Notes: generated by a model not told the origin, from the sequence alone. Counted from the stretch's first letter, positions 45,610-54,610 are shown. The stretch: DNA of 64,000 nt from Clostridium sp. 1001271st1 H5 (GCF_005845215.1 NZ_SPHO01000005.1:62001-126000), one strand, 5' to 3'. Numbers and translations: made by a program.

Positions 45610-46656
45610 TCAGGCGGTTCCCCGGGTCTTTAAGGTACAGGGAAAGAGGGTGAGGCTGGTGGATTCGGTCCGGGCCTCCTCTGAGAATAGCAGCTCCAGA
45701 ACCTTGTCAACCATGCTGTCCATGGGCTGTACAAAGGATGTGATGTTGTAGGAGCTGTAGGAGGCCAGCTCAATGTCATCAAAACCAATGATAGCCACAT
45801 CCTCAGGTACCTTCAGTCCGTATTCATAGCGGGCGCAGTCCAGGACACCGGCGCTTACCAGGTCGCTGGCACAGAAAAGGGCCTTGGGGCAGGTGCCTTC
45901 CTGTGCCAGAAGCCTGCGCAGGCCATCCTTTCCTCCCTCGTAGGTAAAGGGGGTGTCGATGACGGGACATTTATGGATTCCACGTTCATCCAGCCTGGAC
46001 ACAAACCCCCTGCGCCTGTCATGGCTGGTGGAAGCGTCGCTGCGGCCTCCGATATAGGCGAAGCTGCGGTAACCTTTCATGAAGAAATAGTCGGCGCAAT
46101 CCCGTCCGGCCTGTACATTGTCGCAGCATACTGCCTGGATACCGGGTGTGTTCATATAGCGGTTAAACAGGACTACGGGGACGCCGAAATCCACGCAGGT
46201 ATCCGCCAGGTCCGAGGTAAGGGTTACGGAGGTAATCAGTATTCCATCCACCCGGTACTGGAGAATCTGGTGTATCAGGGACTGCATGTTGTCGGCGTCA
46301 TCCAGATAGAAGAAGAGAATCTGCTTGCCCATGGAGCGCAGCTGAACCGAGAGCTTGCTCAGAATGGTGGCATAGAATGGGTTGGTGGTGTTCTGCATGA
46401 TGACGGCCACAATATTGGTGCTGTTGGATATCAGGCTTCTGGCGATGGCGTCCGGCGCGTATTTTAAGGCCCTGGCTGCGTCCAGGACCCGCTGGCGCGT
46501 GGAAGGATTCATCTTTGAGTTGGGGGTGAATGCCCTGGATACGGTGGCCTGGGACACTCCGGCCAGTTTGGCCACATCGATGGAGGTATTGTGGATGCGC
46601 CCGGTGCCGCGTTTGACGGTATTCTGGATTCTGTCACCAGAATCAGAGCTGTTCAT
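45610..46656 (-). CDS. LacI-family regulator of the two-operon regulon
   Basis: A 348-residue LacI-type protein. After a 20-residue lead, the helix-turn-helix reads NTSIDVAKLAGVSQATVSRA with the hinge DAIARSLISNSTNIVAVIMQ. The effector domain includes LFCASDLVSAGVLDCA and IIGFDDIELASYS. AAGGAGGAC precedes the ATG. It lies between two operons that share GAATACGTATTC palindromes near their promoters and is divergent from the second, so it is the best candidate for their repressor. The effector is probably the substrate or an intermediate of the sugar-acid pathway. Confidence 0.93.
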   Translation of the reverse strand: MNSSDSGDRIQNTVKRGTGRIHNTSIDVAKLAGVSQATVSRAFTPNSKMNPSTRQRVLDAARALKYAPDAIARSLISNSTNIVAVIMQNTTNPFYATILSKLSVQLRSMGKQILFFYLDDADNMQSLIHQILQYRVDGILITSVTLTSDLADTCVDFGVPVVLFNRYMNTPGIQAVCCDNVQAGRDCADYFFMKGYRSFAYIGGRSDASTSHDRRRGFVSRLDERGIHKCPVIDTPFTYEGGKDGLRRLLAQEGTCPKALFCASDLVSAGVLDCARYEYGLKVPEDVAIIGFDDIELASYSSYNITSFVQPMDSMVDKVLELLFSEEARTESTSLTLFPCTLKTRGTA

Positions 46657-46838
46657 AGGAAGTCCTCCTTGCTGTAATGAGTATGTGCGGAAACCGCATT
46701 AGATATAGTTAACAATATCACAAAACAGGCCTTTTTACAAGATGAACCGGGCGGGCATCTGTATTATGAGAGTTGCACAATAAGTAAAGGTATTCATTGA
46801 CTAAAATAACTAAATTAATAAAAAAACGATAATATGCA

Positions 46839-46868
46839 TTGACGAATCAGTGCAGATAGGAATATAAT
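46839..46868 (+). promoter_or_regulatory. Sigma-A promoter of the second catabolic operon
   Basis: TTGACG (46839-46844) and TATAAT (46863-46868) with an 18-bp spacer, followed 14 bp later by the perfect operator. The leader to the GTG at 47048 is about 170 bp. Confidence 0.82.
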
Positions 46869-46882
46869 GAGTCTACAAACAA

Positions 46883-46898
46883 ATGAATACGTATTCAT
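46883..46898. promoter_or_regulatory. Perfect LacI-type operator ATGAATACGTATTCAT
   Basis: A 16-bp perfect palindrome just downstream of the -10 box. It equals the site at 39829-39844 in its central 14 bp. Repression by blocking initiation is expected. Confidence 0.85.
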
Positions 46899-46995
46899 TA
46901 TGGCGTTAAAAAGTTACATGGATAGTACGGACAGAACCCTTAAACGGGACCATGAAGTGAAAAACGTACAAAACAAACTTGGATAACGGAATAAA

Positions 46996-47011
46996 ATGAA
47001 TAGGTATACAT
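46996..47011. promoter_or_regulatory. Degenerate second operator copy
   Basis: ATGAATAGGTATACAT differs from the perfect operator at three positions and lies 113 bp downstream of it. The first operon has a pair with similar spacing, in reverse order of quality. Confidence 0.55.
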
Positions 47012-47047
47012 TGGGGATATATGTATAAGTTATAAGGAGGAAAAAAG

Positions 47048-48115
47048 GTGGGAAATACAGTATTAATGCGCGGCGAGGCCGTGACTGCATTTACACAGGA
47101 ACTGTTCCGGAAGGCCGGAATGAGTGAGGAGGACGCAAGCTATCATGCGGAATGTCTTGTGAATACGAATTATTGGGGGATTGACTCCCATGGGGTTATC
47201 CGTGTACCGGCCTATTTCAAACGTATGCTGAACGGCGCCATAAACACAACACCCAATATCCGGGTGGTCCGGGGAGAGGGATGTCTGGAAGTCCTGGATG
47301 CGGATGCGGCAGCCGGTTTTATCGGAGGCAGGGCAGGCATGGAGCGCGCCATGGAGCACGCGGCGCGGACAGGGATTGGGGCCTGCGGCGTGATTAACAG
47401 CAACCACTTCGGCGCAGGCGCGCTTTACGCCCGTATGGCGGCTGAACAGGGAATGATAGGGATTGCCATGACCAATGTAAAGCCGCTGATTGTTGCCCCG
47501 GGAGCCAGCGTGCCGGTAACCGGCAACAACCCCATTGCCTTCGGCATTCCCACCTACGGGGATTTCCCCTTTGTATTGGATATGTCATTATCTGTTGTGG
47601 CAGGGGGCAAGCTTACGCTGGCAATTAAGAAAAAGGAGAGGATACCCATGGATTGGGCTACGGATAAGGAAGGGCGCCCCACCGACGACCCCCAGGCAGC
47701 CTTTGACGGATATCTGCTTCCCATGGGCGGACACAAGGGACTGGGACTTTCCTATGTGGTGGATATCTTGTCCGGCCTCATCACAGGCGGCGTGTTTTCA
47801 AAGGATATGAAGAGCATGTATGCCAACCCCAGGGACCCAAGCCTGACCGGACATTTCTTCATTGCATTGGATATCTCCAAAATCATCTCTAAGGAGCAGA
47901 TGCAGGAGCGGATGGCCCGGTTCAGGGACCAGCTGAAGGCCACGCCCATGTGGCAGGAGGGAGCGGAAATGCTCCTGCCGGGTGAGATTGAGTACCGGAA
48001 GGAACAGGAACGCCGCCGGGACGGGCTGCCCATTCCGGTGACAACCTATGAGGAACTGGCAGCGCTTAAGAAGGAATACGGCATTCAGGCGCCGCTGGAC
48101 ATAATCGGAGAATGA
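47048..48115 (+). CDS. Malate/L-lactate dehydrogenase family (Ldh2) oxidoreductase
   Basis: A 355-residue NAD(P)-dependent dehydrogenase of the Ldh_2 family, which includes ureidoglycolate, malate, and 2,3-diketogulonate reductases. Conserved parts: NYWGIDSHGVIRVPAYFKRM, GACGVINSNHFGAGALYARM, GNNPIAFGIPT and PMGGHKGLGLSYVVDILSG. GTG 47048 follows AAGGAGGAAAAAAG. First gene of a seven-gene operon, so it likely oxidises or reduces a 2-hydroxy/2-oxo acid of the pathway. Confidence 0.9.
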   Translation: MGNTVLMRGEAVTAFTQELFRKAGMSEEDASYHAECLVNTNYWGIDSHGVIRVPAYFKRMLNGAINTTPNIRVVRGEGCLEVLDADAAAGFIGGRAGMERAMEHAARTGIGACGVINSNHFGAGALYARMAAEQGMIGIAMTNVKPLIVAPGASVPVTGNNPIAFGIPTYGDFPFVLDMSLSVVAGGKLTLAIKKKERIPMDWATDKEGRPTDDPQAAFDGYLLPMGGHKGLGLSYVVDILSGLITGGVFSKDMKSMYANPRDPSLTGHFFIALDISKIISKEQMQERMARFRDQLKATPMWQEGAEMLLPGEIEYRKEQERRRDGLPIPVTTYEELAALKKEYGIQAPLDIIGE

Positions 48116-48143
48116 CAGACGGAAAGGAAAAGGAGAGGTTAAT

Positions 48144-48971
48144 ATGAAGCTGGAAAATAAGGTTGCCATAATCACCGGAGGAACCAAGGGAATCGGCTAT
48201 GGAATCGCGCAGGAATATCTGAAGGAAGGCGCGAAAATCACCATTTGTTCCAGAAACCCAAAGGAGGGGGAGGCTGCTGCTGAGGAGCTTGGCAGACTGG
48301 GCCAGGTCCTGTATCTGCAGGCGGACGTTTCATCCATTGAGGATAACCAGAGGCTGGTGGACGAGACGGTTAAGAAGTACGGAAGGCTGGATATCTTTGT
48401 GGCCAACGCAGGCATCAATGACCCGGATAAGACCCATTACCTGCACATAACGCAAGAGCAGTACGACAGAATCCTGGGCGTGAACCTGAAGGGGCTGTTC
48501 TTTGGCGGACAGCTGGCTGCCAGGCAGATGGTAAAGCAGGGGCAGGGCGGCGCCATTGTAAACATTTCTTCGGTCAACGCGTACCTGGCCCTGGACAGCC
48601 AGATGTGCTACACCACCAGCAAGGGCGGTGTAAGTCAGCTGACCAAGGTGCAGGCAGTGGCCCTTACCCCCTATAATATCAAGGTAAATGCCATCTGCCC
48701 CGGCCCCATTGAGAGCGAGCTTATGAGACGTGTTGGTTCCGATGAACAGCTGTTCAACACGGTGATTTCCAGGACGCCCATCGGCAGGATAGGGACGCCT
48801 AACGAGTGCGGAAGGCTGGCCGTATTCCTGGCCTGCGAGGATTCCGATTTTGTGTACGGACAGTCCATATACATTGACGGCGGCAGGAGCTTCCAGGCAT
48901 TTCCCGTACCGGGTTACAAGACGGTTACCGATGAACAGTATGAAAAGCTCATGGAGCTGGAGCACAAATAG
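48144..48971 (+). CDS. Short-chain dehydrogenase/reductase
   Basis: A 275-residue SDR. The nucleotide motif ITGGTKGIGYGIAQEY, the NAGIND strand and the catalytic Tyr156-x3-Lys160 (CYTTSKGG) are complete. The C-terminus DFVYGQSIYIDGGRSFQAFP is typical of the classical type. It is 28 bp after the Ldh2 gene and probably acts on a hydroxyl of the sugar or sugar acid. Confidence 0.92.
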   Translation: MKLENKVAIITGGTKGIGYGIAQEYLKEGAKITICSRNPKEGEAAAEELGRLGQVLYLQADVSSIEDNQRLVDETVKKYGRLDIFVANAGINDPDKTHYLHITQEQYDRILGVNLKGLFFGGQLAARQMVKQGQGGAIVNISSVNAYLALDSQMCYTTSKGGVSQLTKVQAVALTPYNIKVNAICPGPIESELMRRVGSDEQLFNTVISRTPIGRIGTPNECGRLAVFLACEDSDFVYGQSIYIDGGRSFQAFPVPGYKTVTDEQYEKLMELEHK

Positions 48972-48985
48972 AGGAGGAATGACCG

Positions 48986-50419
48986 GTGAAAAAAATGAAT
49001 TTGCCCAAGGTGGGCATGATTACCTTCAGCGATCCCAGGGAACATGAATACAAGGTGCTGTACCAGGAAAAGACAGCTGCAAGGATGAAACAGGCCGTTG
49101 AATATTTTGCGGATTACGGGATGGAATTACATACCTTTGAGGCGGCAGCCAGGTCGCCTGAGGAGATTGACCGGCAGACAGGGGAGCTTAAGAAAATGGG
49201 AGTGGAGGTATTCATCGCGAACATCCCCTGCTGGACCTGGCCCAACGGCGTTGTGCGGGGCGTGCTGAATATGGGGCTTCCCACCATTCTCCTTTCCAAT
49301 GACGATCCCGGCACCCACGGTACGGTGGGACTTCTGGGCTCCGGCGGCGCGCTGAACCAGATTGGTTACAGCCACCTGAGGATTCAGCAGGATTTCACGG
49401 ATGTACATCCCAACCTGTTCGATACCAAAATGATGCCCTACATAAGGGCTGCTGCTGCAGTGAGAAAACTGCAGGGCAGGGTCTTCGGCTTCATCGGAGG
49501 GCGCTCCCTTGGAATCGATACAGGAAGTTTTGACCCTATGCAGTGGAAGAAACGGTTCCAGATTGACAGCGACCACATTGACCATGAGGAAATCATACGC
49601 AGGGCGGAGGCTGTTGACGCGGAGCGGATTGAGGCAGCGTTTAAGTGGCTGACGGACAGCGTGGGAGCGGTCAGGTATGATGAGAAGCTGACGGAGGAGC
49701 GGTTAAAATACCAGGTTGCCTGTTACCTGGCCACCAAGGACATTATCGCAGAGCGCCATCTGGACTTCGGCGCCATTAAATGTATGCCGGACCTGACCAA
49801 TTTCCGGGCGCCCCAGTGCATATCCACAGCCCTGCTCAACGGCGGATATGATGCGGACGGAGCCTTCGAACCCTTCCCCATATCCTGCGAGGCGGATGCG
49901 GACGGAGCCCTGACCATGGAAATACTGAAGCTGGTGTCCGGCGGAATGCCCACCATGTTTGCGGATGTAAGCCATATCGGCTACAAAGAGGGGCTTATAT
50001 ATCTTCCCAACTGCGGTTCCATGTGCACCTATTATGCGGGACGCTGCTGCGACGGATGTAAGAATATGAAGAACATTGAACTGCGCAGGGCCAACCGCCC
50101 TTCCGGCGGAGCAGTCACCTTCACGGTTCCCAGTGCAGGCCAGATGACCATGGCAAGGCTTTGCAGGGTGGACGGCAGATACCAGATGTTTATCATTGAG
50201 ACGGAATTTGTGGAACCATCCGGTGAAATACTGGATGCCTTCGTAAAAGCCAGGGGCGTACACCAGCTTCCGGTGGCATTTATGAAAGCTGACTTTGATA
50301 TTGAGAAATTCGTGGATGTGTTTAATTCCAACCACATCAGCGGTGTGGCGGGCCAATATAAGAAGGAGCTCATCCATGTCTGCAGCCTGCTGGATATTGA
50401 ACCGGTTGTAATCCGGTAG
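48986..50419 (+). CDS. L-fucose/L-arabinose isomerase-like protein (second)
   Basis: A 477-residue protein of the FucI/AraA-like class. Recognisable parts are VEVFIANIPCWTWPNGVVRG, RVFGFIGGRSLGIDTGSFDP, the metal-region stretch SCEADADGALTMEILKLVSG and the C-terminal SNHISGVAG. It resembles FucI more closely than the protein at 41089 (GGRSLG and CEADADG). GTG 48986 is used because AGGAGGAATG lies upstream; an ATG three codons later is less well placed. It overlaps functionally with the other isomerase of the regulon, so two different isomerisations or two subunits are possible. Confidence 0.8.
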   Translation: MKKMNLPKVGMITFSDPREHEYKVLYQEKTAARMKQAVEYFADYGMELHTFEAAARSPEEIDRQTGELKKMGVEVFIANIPCWTWPNGVVRGVLNMGLPTILLSNDDPGTHGTVGLLGSGGALNQIGYSHLRIQQDFTDVHPNLFDTKMMPYIRAAAAVRKLQGRVFGFIGGRSLGIDTGSFDPMQWKKRFQIDSDHIDHEEIIRRAEAVDAERIEAAFKWLTDSVGAVRYDEKLTEERLKYQVACYLATKDIIAERHLDFGAIKCMPDLTNFRAPQCISTALLNGGYDADGAFEPFPISCEADADGALTMEILKLVSGGMPTMFADVSHIGYKEGLIYLPNCGSMCTYYAGRCCDGCKNMKNIELRRANRPSGGAVTFTVPSAGQMTMARLCRVDGRYQMFIIETEFVEPSGEILDAFVKARGVHQLPVAFMKADFDIEKFVDVFNSNHISGVAGQYKKELIHVCSLLDIEPVVIR

Positions 50420-50430
50420 AATACGGGGGG

Positions 50431-51345
50431 ATGAACATGGGACTTACCTATGAGTGTTTTGATAAGCGGCTCCTGGATTTGGTGGATGTGGACCAGAATC
50501 TGGAGACGGTCTGCACAGGGTTTACCTTTATCGAGGGACCTGTCTGGAACCATGTTACCGGATGCCTCACCTTCAATGATATCCCGGTGAGCCGGACCTA
50601 CCGGCTGGGCCCGGACAAATCAGTAAGGCTTTTGCGGGAGAATACCCATAAGGCCAACGGAAATGCCTATGATATGGAGGGCAACATCATTGTCTGTGAG
50701 CATGTGCGCAGCTGTATATCCAGAACCGACGATATGGGGCGGAATCCGGAGGTGCTGGTAAGCCATTATGGGGATAAGGAGCTTAACAGCCCAAACGACG
50801 TGGTGGTGAGAAGTGACGGGTGCATTTTCTTTACAGACCCGAGATTTGGAAGGAATCCGTCCAGGGTGGGCCTGGCCCGTCCCCAGGACCTGGATTTCCA
50901 GGGCGTGTTCTGTTTTCATCCGGAGAGCGGTGAGCTTAAGCTGCTGGCAGATGATTTTGAGAATCCCAACGGCCTCTGCTTTTCCCCGGATGAATCCTGC
51001 CTTTACGTCAACGACTCGCCCAGGAAGCATATACGCAGGTTCCGGGTGGGGGAAGACGGCGCCCTGCAGGGCGGAGAGGTATGGGCGGAAACCATTGGAC
51101 CGGGGGAGGGACTGCCTGACGGGATGAAGGTTGACAGCCTGGAAAACGTATACTGCTGTGCCCAGGGAGGCGTCCATATTTTCCATAAAAGCGGGGATTA
51201 TCTGGGAATCATCAGGGTTCCGGAGCAGACCGGCAACTGTGCCTTCGGGGGAACGGATATGGATATTCTCTATCTGGCGGCCTCCACCACCCTTTACAGT
51301 TTCCGGATTAACGGCCATGCAGACAAAAACGGAAGGAAGATATGA
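50431..51345 (+). CDS. SMP-30/gluconolactonase-family lactonase
   Basis: A 304-residue six-bladed propeller enzyme: FIEGPVWNHVTGCLTFNDIP supplies the first metal-binding Glu, SPNDVVVRSDGCIFFTDPRF the central Asn/Asp motif, and GLPDGMKVDSLENVYCCAQG the final Asp. Members hydrolyse sugar lactones to aldonates. It ends 1 bp before the aldolase start. In this operon it would open a lactone formed by one of the dehydrogenases. Confidence 0.92.
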   Translation: MNMGLTYECFDKRLLDLVDVDQNLETVCTGFTFIEGPVWNHVTGCLTFNDIPVSRTYRLGPDKSVRLLRENTHKANGNAYDMEGNIIVCEHVRSCISRTDDMGRNPEVLVSHYGDKELNSPNDVVVRSDGCIFFTDPRFGRNPSRVGLARPQDLDFQGVFCFHPESGELKLLADDFENPNGLCFSPDESCLYVNDSPRKHIRRFRVGEDGALQGGEVWAETIGPGEGLPDGMKVDSLENVYCCAQGGVHIFHKSGDYLGIIRVPEQTGNCAFGGTDMDILYLAASTTLYSFRINGHADKNGRKI

Positions 51346-51346
51346 A

Positions 51347-52120
51347 ATGATTAGGGAAAATAAAGTAAAGCAGAAATTGAAAAACGGCGAAGCCGTCATA
51401 GGCACCTTTGTAAAAACCATTGACCCCAGCGTGGTGGAAATCCTGGGTTGTACCGGAATGGAGTTCTTTGTGATTGACAGCGAGCATGTTTCCTATAATC
51501 CGGAGACCATCACGGACCTGGTAAGGGCGTCGGACTTAACCGGAATCGTGCCCATTGTCCGGGTCAGGGAAGCCACGGCTGTGAATATTATGCAGGCGCT
51601 GGATACAGGTGCCCTGGGCTATCACGCCCCGAATGTGGATACGCCGGAGCAGGCCAGGATTGCAGTGGATGCAGGGCGGTACACCCCTCTGGGAAACCGG
51701 GGCTTCGCTCCCACCCACAGGGCTGCCAGCTACGGCATGATGGATAAGCAGGAATACATTGACAAGGCCAACCGGGAGGTTTTAAGCATTATTCACTGCG
51801 AGACAATGGAGTCCCTTAACAATCTGGATGAAATCCTTAAGCTGGAGGAGCTGGACGTGGTCTTTATCGGCCCCATGGACCTGTCCCAGTCCCTTGGGCG
51901 GGACGTGATGGGACAGAGAAACCATCCCAGGCTTCTGGAAGCCATAGACCAAATCATTGATAAGGTAAACAGGGCCGGCAAGGCAGTGGGAACGGTCGCG
52001 GATAATGGGCGGATGGCCCGGGAACTGATGGATAAGGGAGTGCGTTACATACCCGTCAGCTCCGACCAGGGCATGATAGGAAACATGGCCAGAAATATCA
52101 TGAAGGAATTAAATCAATAA
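51347..52120 (+). CDS. HpcH/HpaI-family aldolase
   Basis: A 257-residue class II aldolase of the HpcH/HpaI family (2-keto-3-deoxy-sugar-acid type). The start MIRENKVKQKLKNGEAVIGT, GMEFFVIDSEHVSYNPET, IVPIVRVREATAVNIMQALD, GNRGFAPTHRA and DVVFIGPMDLSQSLG are typical, with the catalytic Arg and the metal Glu/Asp kept. It would cleave a 2-oxo acid to pyruvate and an aldehyde. ATG 51347 sits one base after the lactonase stop, with GGAAGGAAG upstream. Confidence 0.93.
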   Translation: MIRENKVKQKLKNGEAVIGTFVKTIDPSVVEILGCTGMEFFVIDSEHVSYNPETITDLVRASDLTGIVPIVRVREATAVNIMQALDTGALGYHAPNVDTPEQARIAVDAGRYTPLGNRGFAPTHRAASYGMMDKQEYIDKANREVLSIIHCETMESLNNLDEILKLEELDVVFIGPMDLSQSLGRDVMGQRNHPRLLEAIDQIIDKVNRAGKAVGTVADNGRMARELMDKGVRYIPVSSDQGMIGNMARNIMKELNQ

Positions 52121-52143
52121 AAACATAAAAGGAGATTAGAAAA

Positions 52144-53058
52144 ATGAAAAAGCAGACAGAATTTAAATTAAACAAGAGGGATTCCGTATGGTTCCAGGAC
52201 AATACCGCAGCCGTAAACTGCGCTTATGCAAAGGAGGTCTGCGATTTGGCCATCCTTCCCATCGGGGCAATCGAACAGCACGGACCTCATTGCCCATGCG
52301 GCAGCGATTCATTTAATGCAATGGGCATTGCGGAGGCAGTTGCAAAGAAATCCGGCGCCATGATTCTGGCCTGCCCTATGTACGGCTCCCATCCGGCCCA
52401 TCACTGGGGGATGCCCGGAACCATCCCCCTTACATTTGAGACACATGTGGGCCTTCTGACCGACATCATCCGGGGGGCAGCCAATGCAGGCTACAACAAA
52501 TTCCTGATTATTTCTGCCCACGGCCAGACCATGTCCATGTTTGAGGCAGTGCACAAGGCGGGAATCGAGGGTTACTTTACCATCGGAAGCACCTGGTATG
52601 ACTTCCTGAGGGACAATAAGACCACGCTGGATACCTATATGTGGCATGCGGATGAGGCTGAGACCTCGGTTGCCCTGTCATTGTATCCGGATAAGGTACA
52701 TATGGATTTGGCCGTGCCGGGCACAGCCCACGGACTCATTGATTCCAAGTGGAAGATAGCGCCAGGCCAGGCAGCCGGAGAGGGTATGCTGTATCACTTT
52801 GAGGGAACCTTCTCACTGATGGAAAAGGACGACCTGGATACAGGCGTAATCGGAGATCCCACAAATGCCAGCAAAGAAAAGGGCGACAAGATTGTGGAGC
52901 GGTGCGCGGACCTTTACTGCGAGCTGGTGGGTGAAATCATGACCAAGTATCCATGCGGCGTGAATCCGCTGGGCTTCCGCAATCCGCTGGGATACAACGG
53001 CACCAATAACATTTGCTACGACGCGATGCACGATGAACACGGCAATCTGAAAAAGTAA
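52144..53058 (+). CDS. Creatininase-family amidohydrolase
   Basis: A 304-residue member of the creatininase family. Metal-binding motifs are kept: ILPIGAIEQHGPHCPCGSDS near residue 40-60, and HADEAETSVALSLYP. Members open cyclic amides or act on riboflavin and mycofactocin precursors. In this operon it lies between an aldolase and a DUF1537 kinase, suggesting hydrolysis of an amide or lactam of a sugar acid, or a lactonase-like job. AAGGAGATTAG lies before the ATG. Confidence 0.88.
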   Translation: MKKQTEFKLNKRDSVWFQDNTAAVNCAYAKEVCDLAILPIGAIEQHGPHCPCGSDSFNAMGIAEAVAKKSGAMILACPMYGSHPAHHWGMPGTIPLTFETHVGLLTDIIRGAANAGYNKFLIISAHGQTMSMFEAVHKAGIEGYFTIGSTWYDFLRDNKTTLDTYMWHADEAETSVALSLYPDKVHMDLAVPGTAHGLIDSKWKIAPGQAAGEGMLYHFEGTFSLMEKDDLDTGVIGDPTNASKEKGDKIVERCADLYCELVGEIMTKYPCGVNPLGFRNPLGYNGTNNICYDAMHDEHGNLKK

Positions 53059-53092
53059 GGCATGGCAGTACGTATAAAAACAGACAGGCGGG

Positions 53093-54538
53093 ATGAATAT
53101 GGCAGAAACCACCAGATTATCAGCAGGACAGCTGGAACGGAAGGCTGACCGGGATGAGGAGCGGATTGACCGGCTCCTCAAGGAGGTAATCCGAAAGAGC
53201 AGAAGGAAAATCGTGGTGCTGGACGACGACCCCACAGGCGTCCAGACCGTACATGACGTATCTGTATACACGGACTGGTCCGAGGAAGCCGTGCTCAGCG
53301 GTTTTAAGGAGGAAAACAGCCTGTTCTACATACTGACCAACTCCCGGGGCTTCACGGCGGCTGAGACAGAAAAAGCGCACCGTGAGATTGCCTGCCGCGT
53401 GTTAAAGGCCGCCGGGGAGACGGGGCGCGGATTCATCCTGATGAACCGGGGGGATTCCACGCTCCGGGGGCATTATCCCCTGGAAACGGAAGTTCTGCGG
53501 GAGGTGCTGTGGAAGGAAGGCGGAATCCAGGTGGACGGCGAGGTCATCTGCCCCTTTTTCCGGGAAGGGGGACGGTATACCATCGGTAATGTACATTATG
53601 TCCGGTATGGCAGTGAGCTGATTCCGGCAGGAGAGACGGAGTTCGCCAAAGACAGGACCTTTGGGTACCGTTCCTCGAATTTGACAGAGTATGTGGAGGA
53701 AAAGACGGAAGGCGTTTTCACGTCTCAGAATGTGGTCTGCATCGGACTGGATGATTTGCAAAAGGGCGATGTGGATAAGGTGGCGGGCCAGCTCATGGAA
53801 GTCAGCGGTTTTAATAAAATTATAGTGAATGCCATTGGATACGGCGACCTTAAGGTGTTCTGCCTTGCCCTGTACCGCGCCATGGACCAGGGAAAGCGGT
53901 TCCTGTTCCGCACAGCCGCCTCCCTTGTAAAGGTGATAGGGGGGATTGCAGACCAGCCCCTGCTTACCAGGGAGCAGATGGTAAGGTGTGAAAACGGACA
54001 CGGCGGCGTTATTGTGGTGGGCTCCCATACGGCCAAGACCACCAGGCAGCTGGAGGAACTGAAAAAGATTCCCGGAATTGAGTTCCTGGAATTTAACTCA
54101 GACCTGGTGCTGGACCAGGCGGCTTTAGAGGAGGAGACAGAACGGATTGTCCGCAGTATGGGGACCATCATTGCAGGCGGCAGAACCGCGGCAGTCTATA
54201 CGAGAAGGCGTCTGCTGGAGCTGGAAAATGACACCAGGGAGGCTGCTCTTAAACGTTCGGTGAAAATCTCAGACGCAGTGCAGACCCTGGTGGGAAGACT
54301 GGAAGTGGTTCCGGCCTTTGTGGTTGCCAAGGGAGGAATCACATCCTCCGACGTGGGGACCAGGGCGCTGCAGGTAAAGAAGGCCACTGTCATGGGCCAG
54401 GCTGCTCCCGGCGTACCGGTGTGGAAGACAGGAGAGGAAAGCAGGTTTCCCGGCATTCCCTATGTTATCTTTCCCGGGAATGTGGGGGAGGATGGTACGC
54501 TGCGGGAGGCAGTGGAGGTTTTGATTGGGAAGCAGTGA
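53093..54538 (+). CDS. Four-carbon acid sugar kinase family protein (DUF1537/OtnK-like)
   Basis: A 481-residue two-domain kinase. The N-terminal domain has VVLDDDPTGVQTVHDVSVYT, FYILTNSRGFTAAETEKAH and NRGDSTLRGHYPLE; the C-terminal nucleotide domain has VVAKGGITSSDVGTRALQVK and IPYVIFPGNVGEDGTLREA. Known members phosphorylate threonate, erythronate, 3-oxo-tetronates and related acids. It is the last gene of the operon and likely phosphorylates an acid product. Start 53093 or ATG 53099; both follow CAGGCGGG. Confidence 0.9.
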   Translation: MNMAETTRLSAGQLERKADRDEERIDRLLKEVIRKSRRKIVVLDDDPTGVQTVHDVSVYTDWSEEAVLSGFKEENSLFYILTNSRGFTAAETEKAHREIACRVLKAAGETGRGFILMNRGDSTLRGHYPLETEVLREVLWKEGGIQVDGEVICPFFREGGRYTIGNVHYVRYGSELIPAGETEFAKDRTFGYRSSNLTEYVEEKTEGVFTSQNVVCIGLDDLQKGDVDKVAGQLMEVSGFNKIIVNAIGYGDLKVFCLALYRAMDQGKRFLFRTAASLVKVIGGIADQPLLTREQMVRCENGHGGVIVVGSHTAKTTRQLEELKKIPGIEFLEFNSDLVLDQAALEEETERIVRSMGTIIAGGRTAAVYTRRRLLELENDTREAALKRSVKISDAVQTLVGRLEVVPAFVVAKGGITSSDVGTRALQVKKATVMGQAAPGVPVWKTGEESRFPGIPYVIFPGNVGEDGTLREAVEVLIGKQ

Positions 54539-54569
54539 ATGATGGAAAGAACTTATACCATATAGAAAG

Positions 54570-54602
54570 AAAGGGCCGTATCGTCGTGGTACGGCCCTTT
54601 TG
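54570..54602. terminator. Terminator between convergent operon and LacI gene
   Basis: AAGGGCCGTA pairs perfectly with TACGGCCCTT around a 9-base loop, with T on the plus side and A on the other, so it can serve both strands. Confidence 0.9.
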
Positions 54603-54610
54603 GAATTTAG

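Larger units (their letters stand above)
46657..47047. other. Divergent control region of LacI gene and catabolic operon
   Basis: About 390 bp with no gene. It holds the plus-strand promoter 46839-46868, the perfect operator at 46883-46898 and a degenerate copy at 46996-47011. A short TGCGGAAACCGCA hairpin at 46685-46697 sits near the LacI start. Confidence 0.7.

Noticed and set aside
51131..51346. Longer start for the HpcH/HpaI aldolase inside the lactonase gene
   Set aside because: Those 72 codons are an out-of-frame reading of the SMP-30 gene; the family's start is at 51347 with a proper ribosome site.
40863..54171. Many minus-strand open frames in the GC-richer right half
   Set aside because: They mirror strongly supported plus-strand genes with ribosome sites and family motifs; high GC simply reduces stop codons in the opposite frames.
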